Origin: Pollutimonas bauzanensis
Lineage (GTDB): Bacteria > Pseudomonadota > Gammaproteobacteria > Burkholderiales > Burkholderiaceae_B
NCBI RefSeq assembly: GCF_900129885.1
Contig: NZ_FQXE01000005.1
Coordinates: 1 to 64,000 of the forward strand
Direction: 5' to 3'
Length of the DNA stretch: 64,000 nucleotides
The stretch's first letter is position 1; each line of letters opens with the position of its first letter. The position numbers were made by a program, and so were the translations under genes. The notes beneath the pieces were generated by a model. It was not told where the DNA came from, searched no databases, and saw only the letters and a program-made list of their open reading frames with translations. Below, in pieces: positions 27,601 to 35,644 of this stretch.

Positions 27601-30600
27601 CGCCCACGTTGCCGTCGGTGCCGATGGCCGTCAGGCTGACGCTGCCGGCAGTGATGTTGCCACCGTTGATGGAGGGGGCTGTATTGAAAGGTGCGCTGCG
27701 CGACGTCAAGTCGACCGAGGCGGCATTGATGTTGCCGATGCTGATGCCGCGGTCGGTACTGAGCGTCAGCGCCATGCCGCCGCTGTCGGCGTTTATGGTC
27801 TGAGTATTGCCATCGCCGATGGAAAGCATACCACTGCCCAGTGCGAAGGAGTAGATATTGCCGTACGGATCGGTGCTGCTCGTGTCGCGGTGTGTCAGAT
27901 GAAGGTCGACACTGGAGAGGCTTCCGCTGTTGTTGACATAAATATTGCCGTTGTTGGCAATGGTCAGGTTGCTGGTGTCCAGGCGCAGGAACCGGCCAGT
28001 CGTGCCGATGGTCCCCGTCTGGCTGTTGCGGGAAGATGAGCTGTCGGACCCGGAGGCCGACAGTTTGACCGAGTTGGCGGTGATGCGGCCACTGCCGCCG
28101 TCGCTGGTGATGCTGGAATTGACGCCGCCGCCCGAGGTGGCCAGGCTGACCGAGTTGCTGGCGGTGATGGCGCCGACCTGGATGTTCTTGCGGCCCGCGA
28201 AGCTGAAATCCGTCAGGCCGATGCCGCTGATGGCCGTCAGGGACTGGGTGGCGCCATCGTCAGTGATCGTGTAGGTCTGGCCTGGCGCCGTGATGCCGAA
28301 CTTGCTGGCCATGGACGGCGACGTGGAGGTGTTCGTGCTGGTGATGGCCAGCCGGTTCAGCGCCGTATCGCTGCCCACATACATGTCGCGGCCGGCGGTC
28401 AGGGTGAGATCCTTGGTGCCAAGCAGCGAGATGGCCTGGCCTTCGCCGCCGGCGCCGATCGAGCCGCCCGCCGACAGCGACACGGTCGATGCCGTGATGC
28501 GGCTGCCGGCGACGCCTTCCTCGCCTCCCTCGGGATCGGGGATGACGCCATTGACGATGCTGCTAGAACCCGTGGCGCTCAGCCGCACCGTGCCGGCCGC
28601 GCCCGCGTCGATCTGGCCGACCATGATATTTTTGTTGGCGCCCGTGAACCCGAAGTCCAGGTCGGTCGAGCTGGCGATGTCCGAAAGGTGGTAGCTGCTG
28701 CCGTCCTCGGACAGAGTGAAGGCCGTGAGGTTGGGGGCGGTGATCGCATACTGGCCGATGGCGGACCCGGTGCGCGTGATGTCCAGCCGTGTGAAGCCGG
28801 AGGCATTGTCGACGGCGATGCCGCCGCCGCTGCTGAGGCTGACGTCCGGCGCATCGAGGGTAAGATGGGCGCCGGCGCTGCCCAGCGAGCCGGCCGCCGA
28901 CAGGGCGATGCGGCTGGCGGTAATACCCGTCGCTTGGTCGCCGTCGTCGAGGATGGCGCCGGAAGTGTTGGCCAGGCTGACCGACGTGCCGCCCCGCACG
29001 CTGCCGACTGTGGTGGAGCCTGAGGATTGGGTGTAGCTGACCAATTTGCCGGCGTCCACGTCGGCCAGCTTCATATTGCTGCTGCTGGAACTCAGGTAGA
29101 TGTCGTCGCCCGCGCGGGCCGTGACGTTCACCAGCCCGGATCCGCCGACCGCGATGCCGCGCTTGCCTCCGGTGGTCGTGTCCGCGCTGCCGATGGAGCC
29201 GGCCGCCGTCAGCGTGATCTCGCCGCCGCCGGCGGTGATGGAACCGTTGCCGTTGGGATTGAGGATGGAGCCTTGGGCCGCGGTCAGCGTGACGTCGTCG
29301 CTGCTGCTGGAAACCTGGCCGCCCAGCGCCAGATCGCCCTGAAGCGCATCGATGACCACCGCGCCGTTGGTGGCGGAGATGGTGCCGAGCGTGATGGTGC
29401 TGGTGTAGTTGCTCGATCCGGTCGGGCTGGGCAACTGGACGTAGATACCGCCGTTGCCGGCCTGGGCGCTGAGGCTGCCGGTCAGGATGTCGAGGTGGCC
29501 GCCGCCCGTGGCGCCGATGGCGCCGATGGCGGTCAGGTTCACGGCGTTGGCGAGCAGCGTGGTGGATTTGTCGCCGTCGTCGAGGATGGAGCCGTTTTCC
29601 GATGTCAGCCTGATGCTGCCGCCGTAGCCGGCGTCTATGGTGCCGACCGTGATGTCGCGGTCGCCGGTGTAGCGGAAGTCGATCCCATTGCTGTCGCCGA
29701 CTTGGTTGATCTTGTAGCCAGCGGCGTCTTTGATATCGAAGACGAGGCTGGGGGCGCGCACCTGCAGTGTGTTGTCCGCGTCGTTGGCATGCCGGTTGGT
29801 GATGTCGAGCACTGACAGGTCGCGGACGCTGCTGGCGTACAAATGGCCGCGCGTGGCGAGCGTCAGGTTGGACGTGTCGACCTCCACGTCGCGCGCAAAG
29901 GTGCCGATGCTGCCCTGATCGGCGAGCAGGGCAACGTTGCCGCCGGCGACGCGGGTATCGTCGTTGCCGTCATCGGCGATGTCGCCGCCGGTGGATGTCA
30001 GCGATACCGAGCCGCCCGCCTTGATGCTGCCGAGCACCAGATCGCGGTCGCCCGTGAAGCTGAGCGAGTCGAGCGCCGCGCTGTAGATCTGCTTCAGTTC
30101 GTGCGCGTCTCCATTGTCGGCGACGTCGAAGCCCAGGAAGGGCGAGTCGATATCGATGGCGTTTATGGGCTGGCCGGCGGCGTGCGTGTTGCTGATGGAC
30201 AGGCTGGTCAGCGTCTTGTCCACGTTGCTTACGTAGATGTCGGCGCCGCTGCTGACAGTCAGGCCGGTCGTGGCGGTGGTGATGCGGCTGGCGTGGCTGC
30301 CGAGGCTGCCGCTGGCGGACAGGTTTACGTTGCCGGCCGAGAGCCTGCTGCCGGCGCCGCTGACGATGCTGCCGGCCATGGCATCCAGCTTCAGCGTGCC
30401 TGTGCCCGCATCGAGCATGCCGGTGGTGATGTCGCCGCCCGATGCCTGCAGCGAGATGCCGTTGTAGGCTTTGAGGGAGTCCAGTGTGACCGCGCCTGCC
30501 TGGTTGATGTAGATGGCGCCCGCCGTGGCGTTCAGTGTCTTGGCGGCGGTGTTGAGCGCCGTCGATGAGGTCCCTATCGTGTCGTTGGCATTCGAGGCCG

Positions 30601-33514
30601 GCGCCGTCAGCGTGACGGTGTCGCCGGTGAGCAGCGACGAGCCATAGGCGGTGATGCTGCCGCTGCGCGCCGTCAGGTCAACGTTGCCGGTGCCGGCATT
30701 GATCTGGCCGGCGCTGATGCTGTTGGCGGTCAATTCGGTGTCGCCGCCATGGGAGTCGACATCGACGGCCGTCATGGTGCCGGCGCCCCGGATCGAGATC
30801 GCGCCGTGTTGAGATTCGATTTTGTCGAGGGTCAGGCTGCTGCCGGTGCCGTCGACATAGATGCCATTGCCCGCGCTTGCCCACAGGCTGGTGGCGTTCA
30901 GGCGCAGCCTATCGGCCGCGCTGCCGATCGCGCCGGCGGCGACGGCCGTCAGGTACGAGGTAGTGATCGCATTATCGGCATTGCCGTGGATATTGCCGCC
31001 CGACTCCAGCTTTAGCGTGGCATTGCCTGCGCTGACATTGCCGACGGTCAGGTCGCCGCTTGCCTTGATGGATGATGCGCCGGTAGCCGTGACGCTGTTC
31101 AGGGCCAGGGCGCCGGTATTTTCAAGATAGATGCCGCCGCTGCCGGCGGTGGCCGTCAGCGCCGAGGCTTGGGTCTTCAACGCCTGGCTCGCCGTGCCGA
31201 TCGCGCCATTGGCGCCGCTGCTGCCCGCCGCCGTCAGGGTGACGGCGCCCGCGGTGAGCAGCGTCTCGGCGCTGCCACTGAGGTCGCCGGCCGTCGAGGC
31301 CAGGCCCAGCGTACCGGCGCCGATGTTCAGCGCGCCCAAGGCGATCGAGCGGTCGCCGGTGAAGGAGAAATCCAGGCCGTCCTGGCTGACCTGGTCGAGC
31401 TGATAGCTGCCGCCGTCGCTCAGGCTGAAGATCAGGCCGGTCGAACCGACGTCATAGACGTTGCCGTTGCCGCTGCGGGCGTGCCGGCTGGCGACCGCCA
31501 GCGACGACAGTTGGGCATTGTTGGCGACGACAATGTCGCCGCCGGACGTGAGCGACAGCCTGGCCGTCTCCGTGCGGATCGCCGCGCCGGGCGCGCCCAC
31601 GCTGCCGGCCGCGGCGTTCAGCGCCACAGCGGCGCCTGCCACGTTTTGGCTGGTTCCGCCGGTGTTGTAGATGGAACCGACGCCGCTTTGCACCGCGACC
31701 GAGCCGGCGCCGGCATTGACGGCGCCCGCCAGCCGGATGTCGCCATTGGCGACGAGGCTTATATTGCCGCCATTGCTGGTCAGCTTGCCGATGTTATCCA
31801 GCGAACTTCCCGCGCCCAGTGTCCGCAGCGTGATGTCGCCGCCGGCCGTGCGGATCTCGGTTGCCGCGTCTTCGAAGCGGATGCCGCCGGACTGTGTGGA
31901 TTCGAGCGTGAAGCTGTGGCCGGTAGTGGTCTTCAAATCGATCAACTGATTGGTCATGGCGTCGATCGTGATCAGGCCGGTGGCTTGCAGCTTGATGTTG
32001 GTCGTTCCGGCCAGGCCTTCCAGCAGGCCGCGCGACACGGTGTTCAGGCCGCTGTCGCCATCGCTCGCGCCTATCCCGCCGTCGCCCGCATTGCCGTCCT
32101 GGCTGCCGGGGCCGCTGTCGACGATGCGCAAATCGGTCGGATCCAGCAGCAGCAAGCCAGTCTCGCCCTTGGTCGCGCGCAGGTCGGCGGAACCCGTCAG
32201 GCCGATGTTCTTCAGGCTGGACACCTCGGCGAAGCCGCCGTCGCCGCCGTTGGCGCCGCCGCGCGCCGAGAGGGCGCCATCGAATACGGTGGTGTCGCTG
32301 GACCACATCGTGATGCTGCCGCCCTTGCCGTTGTCCCGCGCGTCGGCCTTGAGCGTGGCGCCCGCGGCGACCTTGACGGTTTCCGACTTGCCGCTGAAGG
32401 CGGCCGAGCCGTCTTCCGGCGCGATTCCCAGGCTGCCCAGGGCGATCTCGCCGCCGCCGGCGGCGCCGGATACGTCCAGCGCCGCCGTCTTGGCTACCGC
32501 CACGCGCTGCCCGGTCGCGACTATCTTGCCGCCGTTCTGGCCGGCTGCCGCGCCGCGCGCATCGAGGGCGCCGGAGATGGCGACCGTCCCGGCGCCGCCG
32601 CCGGACAGCACGATCTTGCCGTTGCGGCTGCCGACCGAATTGGCGGTGACGATGCCGCTGGTATTGATGACATTGTCGATGACGTTCTTGACCGCATTGG
32701 CGGTCAATAGCACCGAACCGCCATCGGCGTGTATCTCGCCGGTGTTGGTGACCAGAGCGCCTATCGGCTTGCCGCTGGCGTCCTTGGGCAACTGGTCCAC
32801 CACCGAGCCGGCGTCGAAGCTGAGCAGCCCGTCGCCCTGGAAGTCCAGCGTGAAGCTGCGCGCGCCTGCCAGCGCCACCTGTCCCAGCCTGGCCTGGATG
32901 ACGCCGGAATTGCGCACCGCCGGCGCCACCAGCGCGGCCAGCCCGTTGTCTTTGATGCTGATGCTGCCGTCGTTGACCACCATGGCGTCGAGCTTGGGCG
33001 AGGGCTGGTCGAAGCGGTAGCGGCCGGCCATGAAGTCGTCGTCGCGGATGTTGGCGGTGGTCGCCACCAGCCCGCCCACGTCGATCGAGCTGCCGCGGCC
33101 GAATACGATGCCGTTGGGGTTCACCAGCATGACCGTGCCGTTGGCCGACATGCGCCCGAAGATGGCCGACGGATCGTTGCCCACCACGCGATTGAGCGTG
33201 ACGCTGCTCGAGTTCGGCTGGTGGAAATTGACGGTTTCGCCCGCCTTGATGCCGAAGTTTTGCCAGTTGATGATGGCTTTGCCGGTCGACTGGTTGATGT
33301 TCATCGTGCCGGCGCCGTCGCTCGCGATGCCGGCCGATCCCGCCACCACGGCTCCCCCCGAGGGGTTGGCGTGCGCGCCGCCGGACAGCAGCGAACCGAT
33401 GAGCAGGGTCAGCGTGCTCAGCGCTGGCGCGGCGCTATTCGGCCGCTCCGGCGCACAGTAGGAAGACATGACAGTGGAAGGCTTGCTTTGACGACGGGAA
33501 TTGCGCTTGGCCAT
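18629..33514 (-). CDS. Giant two-partner secretion exoprotein (filamentous haemagglutinin-like adhesin, 4961 aa)
   Basis: A single uninterrupted 4961-residue reading frame covering 23% of the window. An extended signal segment (to about GGAHA, residue 49) precedes a TPS domain (about 50-300). That domain contains the conserved motif VNPNGIVFGRGSSIDVGGLVATT (NPNGI at 132-136), which the outer-membrane partner recognises. The rest is low-complexity Gly/Ser/Thr/Asn-rich beta-helix sequence. It includes degenerate roughly 190-residue units with DxxGxxxxL..DxxFxGDRxIxVGxIDAG, and four close tandem repeats near the C-terminus. The C-terminus (DDDRPQDSAQSNFF) carries no recognisable toxin or anchoring domain, so it is a surface or released adhesin-like protein, not a CDI toxin. 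It starts 21 bp after the transporter stop. The host ligand is unknown. Confidence 0.93.
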   Translation of the reverse strand: MAKRNSRRQSKPSTVMSSYCAPERPNSAAPALSTLTLLIGSLLSGGAHANPSGGAVVAGSAGIASDGAGTMNINQSTGKAIINWQNFGIKAGETVNFHQPNSSSVTLNRVVGNDPSAIFGRMSANGTVMLVNPNGIVFGRGSSIDVGGLVATTANIRDDDFMAGRYRFDQPSPKLDAMVVNDGSISIKDNGLAALVAPAVRNSGVIQARLGQVALAGARSFTLDFQGDGLLSFDAGSVVDQLPKDASGKPIGALVTNTGEIHADGGSVLLTANAVKNVIDNVINTSGIVTANSVGSRNGKIVLSGGGAGTVAISGALDARGAAAGQNGGKIVATGQRVAVAKTAALDVSGAAGGGEIALGSLGIAPEDGSAAFSGKSETVKVAAGATLKADARDNGKGGSITMWSSDTTVFDGALSARGGANGGDGGFAEVSSLKNIGLTGSADLRATKGETGLLLLDPTDLRIVDSGPGSQDGNAGDGGIGASDGDSGLNTVSRGLLEGLAGTTNIKLQATGLITIDAMTNQLIDLKTTTGHSFTLESTQSGGIRFEDAATEIRTAGGDITLRTLGAGSSLDNIGKLTSNGGNISLVANGDIRLAGAVNAGAGSVAVQSGVGSIYNTGGTSQNVAGAAVALNAAAGSVGAPGAAIRTETARLSLTSGGDIVVANNAQLSSLAVASRHARSGNGNVYDVGSTGLIFSLSDGGSYQLDQVSQDGLDFSFTGDRSIALGALNIGAGTLGLASTAGDLSGSAETLLTAGAVTLTAAGSSGANGAIGTASQALKTQASALTATAGSGGIYLENTGALALNSVTATGASSIKASGDLTVGNVSAGNATLKLESGGNIHGNADNAITTSYLTAVAAGAIGSAADRLRLNATSLWASAGNGIYVDGTGSSLTLDKIESQHGAISIRGAGTMTAVDVDSHGGDTELTANSISAGQINAGTGNVDLTARSGSITAYGSSLLTGDTVTLTAPASNANDTIGTSSTALNTAAKTLNATAGAIYINQAGAVTLDSLKAYNGISLQASGGDITTGMLDAGTGTLKLDAMAGSIVSGAGSRLSAGNVNLSASGSLGSHASRITTATTGLTVSSGADIYVSNVDKTLTSLSISNTHAAGQPINAIDIDSPFLGFDVADNGDAHELKQIYSAALDSLSFTGDRDLVLGSIKAGGSVSLTSTGGDIADDGNDDTRVAGGNVALLADQGSIGTFARDVEVDTSNLTLATRGHLYASSVRDLSVLDITNRHANDADNTLQVRAPSLVFDIKDAAGYKINQVGDSNGIDFRYTGDRDITVGTIDAGYGGSIRLTSENGSILDDGDKSTTLLANAVNLTAIGAIGATGGGHLDILTGSLSAQAGNGGIYVQLPSPTGSSNYTSTITLGTISATNGAVVIDALQGDLALGGQVSSSSDDVTLTAAQGSILNPNGNGSITAGGGEITLTAAGSIGSADTTTGGKRGIAVGGSGLVNVTARAGDDIYLSSSSSNMKLADVDAGKLVSYTQSSGSTTVGSVRGGTSVSLANTSGAILDDGDQATGITASRIALSAAGSLGSAGAHLTLDAPDVSLSSGGGIAVDNASGFTRLDITRTGSAIGQYAITAPNLTAFTLSEDGSSYHLSDIASSTDLDFGFTGANKNIMVGQIDAGAAGTVRLSATGSSSIVNGVIPDPEGGEEGVAGSRITASTVSLSAGGSIGAGGEGQAISLLGTKDLTLTAGRDMYVGSDTALNRLAITSTNTSTSPSMASKFGITAPGQTYTITDDGATQSLTAISGIGLTDFSFAGRKNIQVGAITASNSVSLATSGGGVNSSITSDGGSGRITANSVKLSASGSDSSSSRNSQTGTIGTTGRFLRLDTSNLTIANNGNIYVNNSGSLSSVDLHLTHRDTSSTDPYGNIYSFALGSGMLSIGDGNTQTINADSGGMALTLSTDRGISIGNINAASVDLTSRSAPFNTAPSINGGNITAGSVSLTAIGTDGNVGGQARVNTATSHLSIASGGNVNVANTGTLQSLSLQALHKTTGTQTHTYQISSSGLTFNVDDSTGTSGLTLTNINTTANLALSLASDRTLTVENIKTGAGGSVTLGTTGTIYGTSTSAGDADITTGGLTLNANTVQGRYSQIPAIPLYVSVDTLSSDVGSSLWVSNNKDLTLLNNRVGNSAHVDVTSGSLIQSGTGSFVSPVLTLTAEQSIGGSGAAVLTDTRQLTTQTGKDLYVNNASDLFKLDITANHTGADSNTLRVTAQGLDFNVTDSGYGGAYDIVNVTDETGLNFSLAGDTDLRVGTIDAGAGRSVSLAATGINKNITNLTGADLPEGAQAPHITGNRVNLSATGSIGAASGDGSGIIQTTARDLLLTTGGDVYVANDIDLTTLSLTSWQPSGAAAYQITAGPEFNFDVTNDGAVTRVNDVRDTTGLNFTLETQRAQQIGQIDVQPTGTVALTTHHADGIQQLDSDQHITAASVELRSDGNGAIGSGPAALNITAPRLTVHNSGDVWVSSDTHIDALTIDRFGSQARSYGITSVVGGVPTSILDASDNGAGIAINELADATGLAFSLSSDSDITVGAIDLGGLDNVTLYASSGGIKGDGDDTTKVHAAKLSMSTSNGAIGAAGSGNGIDATVSTLSASAGGSGSGVHLALDSATTLQGISAYGDSSITNKTGDIALGSISLNNHDLAVDNQGGSILSGNISGADKLSLIAEGSIGNAGAIQSTAYGGGTTTLQTVSAKAANGADGSIAISETYGLTAVNVTGESDISLKAGTGALTVGIVNAGDGAVTLSSNQGSILASSGNKVSGSSVSLTAKYGSSRSIGTSGTRLNVDTASLAIATPGSFFITNSADLTDLTVLRQSSLTGGSGGTMSLTGPTGFTFAATDNGSTTTLTNVTDTSGLNFDYQATGAISVGTVNVTSGGSVKLSTSPWSSGSSGSITAGSGSLITAGHLSATANSSSLSGSSNITLNTKVGSVDATTNNGGNISLTQDGTLSLDKLSASGALSVTATSGDLLVSGALTAGAGKSITLNSQSGSILSGGGTITGSGDSEGYGAVNLTAAHGIGSDSAALQISAPNNAVSATVTGDGSLYLDSLSSLTGGLTTSVKNGATVINANGNINLTSLASGTDAVGNDISVRATMGNITVKNVQAGSNFGQISLNADNGYILADASGSNISAYGIGLHGSSGIGSGTTTAARVGATGQRVEATSNGAVYLKTTGNAAYSYVSGSAIDIAAAGGLLLANAVSDNGAINVTGSGANSRLVAGNIDAGTSGSVNFDFSQAGGTIVDDGNALTRIVAGNVALKAGAGIGGSEAGAAETVQTTTANLTASVTGSGGLYLDDNRADGITLASVSTQNGAIGITTEGNTQATSVVSQTSAAGNDISIVSANGNLTVGTIDAKTLGDVTLQAANGAIAATSDSSLITAHALTATAVNGIGTVGSLATGEGGLALRMKVAEIGGLASTAADSVISINNIGTSALTLGGSLIQMGAGGSAYLRTAGDLDASAGIGDGQGNLLLSSGGSLKIAAAGIETSGAVTLKGATDIVAGGSSPRSLGVKAASLTLTSGSAGGDTTLVTETASIDARLTGAGASNLAVDNTGDLVATLHANSGGITVDNDGKLTAQDLNAATGITATATGTLDATNVVAIGNTINLTSEAGDINIGTVDAGSADGSIILAAARGKLADTGAGSGLLADSLDLTSQHGIGSTEAHFTTSARQVSAQVTGLGDIYLDGTRELTLGEIVTHDGDIALTAAGNLASLTGLSAGNGGDVSLVSSGGNITVSHAMTLEGGSKVSLTAASGNVSVSEAISLGADENGNGASLTVEGGQIAMAQASTAGAQHYSGDVTLKGDLTASAIDIDGNLTLAGAGVTRTLDTSAAGGNIGIGGTLNGGNNAAAIRAGTGTVTLSGNASELDSLTIGAGAIQLASVTTAGAQRYTGATTLAGSYIAGDADFIIDGAATLGASVDVATGAGKVQFKGSVDGAHDLAIAADGGDVAFESTVGNAAARLGALSIDTAGATTLGGAVHAASLRTDAGGTVAIDGGLVDTTGDQVYGERVVLGKDATLAGSSVALQDGADGAYALTIDGPASLAGAIGDYAALASLTVNDSATLAAGSIATTGDQSYNGAVTLTGNQRLSTQGGDIAFAGTVDGTHNLTIQAADGDVVFESTVGNSATRLGALSVNTTGATIFDGAVYAASLRTNAGGTVAINDGLVDTTGAQSYGDRVVLGQDTTLTGSSVALLAGADGIAQGAQSLTIDGPASLAGAIGANAALASLTVNDSATLAAGSIATTGKQAYNSTVVLRGNQRLTTQGGPIEFADTVNGSHGLAIQANGGNVVFASTIGDTARLGALSVDTAGATVFNGAVYAASVQTDAGGTVAINDGLVDTTGAQSYGERVVLGQDTALTGSSVALLGGADGIAHGAQSLAINGAASLAGAIGDYAALSSLTVNGSATLASGSITTTGEQKYAGPVMLTGGQQLSSGTSVRFNGALDGAHALAVRAGSGGVAFSGPIGGSQRLGALTVDTAGATRFDGTVRAASVQTDAPGSLAINGGLVDTTGDQRYGERAVLGANTTLAAATVHLMNGADAIGAGGQALHIAGNADIRGNLGAMGTLAALAIDGAATLDAGTVATTGNQTYSGAVTLNGSRALDSKEGSIVFGSTLDGTDRSNLAISAANAIQAAGDVGGLAALTLRAGTSIVFNGALNAYRIQQLEAATAAYRGPVTAQGENGIELAGGSFSFGDTVTASTGAITIANSDPSGTVDFARNAWVRAATGFTQTGGSAVRLPARLEVTKGPITIAAPALLPSGDAAIITDGAITMTGLYGPGTALTMASGSGAQRIGLNDSDASHKINVARLIVPNALSASMYGSVNGYTGAQAASRITSQLVGDPYYMNDTVWGPVEIIGRLAATTVPQWVVPSTPGADSLFRGTVTPEGVSPNALAPYADPQVLKVVQLGGPALLESSDNDDDRPQDSAQSNFF
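19410..21457 (-). repeat. Four tandem ~171-residue repeats in the exoprotein C-terminal part
   Basis: Units begin with GLVDTTG at 21457, 20950, 20434 and 19921 and run leftwards, giving periods of 507, 516 and 513 bp. Each contains Y-G-E/D-R-VVLG, then SLAGAIG..ALASLTVN.SATLA.GSI.TTG.Q.Y and then RLGALSVDTAGAT. The fourth unit is the most diverged. The in-frame repeats could gain or lose copies by recombination. Confidence 0.85.
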
Positions 33515-33535
33515 GATCGGGGTTCTCTGTGAATC

Positions 33536-35290
33536 TTAATATTGGGCGGCGATGCTGAAGAAAATGCGCGGGTGCTTGTCGCCTTTGGTATAGACGGCGG
33601 GGCTGACGGGTTTGGCGATTTCCAGGGTGGCGAACAGATGCTTGGCCAGATTGGCCCGCATGCCCCCTCCGAACGAGGACAGCGAGCTGCGCGATATCTC
33701 GGCGGAGGCGCTGCGCGACCAGATCCGGCCGCCATCGACGAAGCCATAGAAATGGCTTCCGTATGGCAGTATTTTCGGCAGCGAAGGCGCATAGCGCAGT
33801 TCCAGCGAGGCCGCTATGCCGTTGTCGGCGGACATCTCGCCGTAGTCGTAGCCGCGCCCGAAATTGCCCCCGCCCAGCGAAAATTCTTCGCTGGCCAGCA
33901 GGGGATTGGCGCTGTACTGGCCGGCAAGCGAGGCCACCAGGCTGACCTTTTCGCTGATCTGCTGCAGCCGGGTAAGCTCGGCCGTAAATTTGAGGAAATC
34001 GCTGCGGCCATTGACCCTGGAGGCATATTCCGAGCCGTTGCTGCTGGCTCCCAGGGCATTCAGGCCCTTGTGCACGGTGCCTCTCAGGGCCGTGATGCCG
34101 TTCCAACTGTCGCTGCGGTCATAGCTCAGGCCGAAACGCAATACCCGCAGCCGGTCGCGGGTGAAGGCGGTCTGGATGATGTCGGTGCTTACGTCGCGGG
34201 CTTCGAACTGCCCCACCGCGCGCAGGTTCTCCAGGCGCGAACGTATCAGGGGGTAGGTCAGCGTGGCGGTGTAGGCCGTCACATCGCTGTCGACATCGAG
34301 GTCCCGCAATTCCCGGCCGGGCACGCTGTTGGCGTAGGCCATGCCCAGGCCCAGAGTCATGCCGCTGTCGCTGACCAGCATGTCATAGTTGGCGCTGGCG
34401 GTCTTGCTGCGGCTGAATGGCGTGCTGCCGCGGCCGGTCAGCGTCAGGCGGTCCGCATGCGCTCCCAGCGAATTGACGGATACCGTGGCCAATAGTTCGT
34501 GGGAGCCGAGGTAGGGCGAGTTGCGGTTGTCGAAACCCAGCGACGCGTCTATGGCCTTGCGCTGGCTGCGGACCACCAGGACCGATCCGCCGGTCTCCTT
34601 GGGCGACGGTTCGAGCGAAGCCCGCACGGTAAGCCCGGGCAGATCGTTGGCCAGCAGCAGTTGGCGCTCGATCTGGCTCACGCTGACGGGACGCATGCCG
34701 CGCAGGCGGCTGACCAGCTTCTCCACGGCCTGGCGCGCCGGACCGATATCGCCGTCGTAGACCACTTCGGAGATATACCCTTCGATCACGATGATGCGGA
34801 AGCGCCCGCCCTCTATCGTCTGCTCAGGCACGATGATGCGCGTGGTCACATAGCCTTCGCCGCGATAGCGCAGTTCGATATCGTTGGCGATTTTGAAGGC
34901 GTCCGCCACCGTGATCGTCTTGCCCAGCAAACTATCATACAGCGGGCGCAGGTCCTCGGGCGTATAGCGCGTGGCCCCTTCGATGTCCACCGCCGTCAGC
35001 GTGAAGTCGAGCTTGTCCGCGCCGGCCGGCGCCTGGGTGGCCGTGCCCGAGGGCACCGTCACTTCGGGTGTCGCCGGCGAACTTTGCGGCATGACGGGCC
35101 GTGGCGCCGCGCGCCCGGGTTCGGCCCCCGACGGCAGCTGCGCCGGCAGCGTCTGCGCGCTCAGCGCCGGCATTGCCAGGGCCAGCGCCACGGCGAGCGC
35201 GGCGCGCAGCTTGCGCAAAGCGGGCAGGGGAATTGGCAGGGCGCAAAACGCCGCAGGTTCGGAACGCGTGGGAATGCTTGTATGAGACAT
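33536..35290 (-). CDS. FhaC/ShlB-family two-partner secretion outer-membrane transporter
   Basis: A 584-residue TpsB transporter. A signal peptide ends near MPALSAQ. A Pro/Thr-rich linker precedes two POTRA domains (about residues 70-220, including TLTAVDIEGATRYTPEDL and the IEGYISEVVYDGD region), and a 16-strand barrel follows. The TpsB/Omp85 signature is visible as FSLGGGNFGRGYDYGE. The C-terminus ends in an aromatic residue (FSIAAQY), as barrels do. It would secrete the giant exoprotein encoded immediately downstream, which carries the matching TPS domain. The ATG at 35290 gives a normal leader; the frame remains open 24 codons upstream. Confidence 0.93.
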   Translation of the reverse strand: MSHTSIPTRSEPAAFCALPIPLPALRKLRAALAVALALAMPALSAQTLPAQLPSGAEPGRAAPRPVMPQSSPATPEVTVPSGTATQAPAGADKLDFTLTAVDIEGATRYTPEDLRPLYDSLLGKTITVADAFKIANDIELRYRGEGYVTTRIIVPEQTIEGGRFRIIVIEGYISEVVYDGDIGPARQAVEKLVSRLRGMRPVSVSQIERQLLLANDLPGLTVRASLEPSPKETGGSVLVVRSQRKAIDASLGFDNRNSPYLGSHELLATVSVNSLGAHADRLTLTGRGSTPFSRSKTASANYDMLVSDSGMTLGLGMAYANSVPGRELRDLDVDSDVTAYTATLTYPLIRSRLENLRAVGQFEARDVSTDIIQTAFTRDRLRVLRFGLSYDRSDSWNGITALRGTVHKGLNALGASSNGSEYASRVNGRSDFLKFTAELTRLQQISEKVSLVASLAGQYSANPLLASEEFSLGGGNFGRGYDYGEMSADNGIAASLELRYAPSLPKILPYGSHFYGFVDGGRIWSRSASAEISRSSLSSFGGGMRANLAKHLFATLEIAKPVSPAVYTKGDKHPRIFFSIAAQY

Positions 35291-35644
35291 GAAATTTATT
35301 GGTTTGAAGCAAATAGACGGGCGGAAGATCGCTATTTGAAAGGGTCTGTTACCCAAACGCAATAAGAATATTCAGACGTTACATTTCTCTTCCTCGGGCC
35401 GAAATTGTTACCATCAATTTTCGCGGACCGCGCCAGAGGGAAAAAATGCACTATTCCCGGAGAGGACCGCATGGCAAGGCTTTTGGGAAGTTTGAGGCAT
35501 TGTGGTATGGACACCACGCTGGCGGCATTCCAGGCATGTATCCGGCCGCCGGCCGGCGCCAGGATTACGCTAAATGGCCGGTTTTCCGCCGCCTGGCATG
35601 AGGCGCCCGGCACAGATTGTTACAGCGGCCGGCCGGGGCCTGTT
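35291..35644. other. 354-bp intergenic region upstream of the two-partner operon
   Basis: The part next to the transporter (35291-35430) is AT-rich and must contain the leftward promoter, but I could not assign -35/-10 boxes with confidence. The remainder up to the ybiB stop is GC-rich, with GGCCGG-type inverted repeats. The leftward nad/ybiB operon ends at its right edge, so a terminator is expected; none with a T-run is obvious. No convincing gene is seen. Confidence 0.5.
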
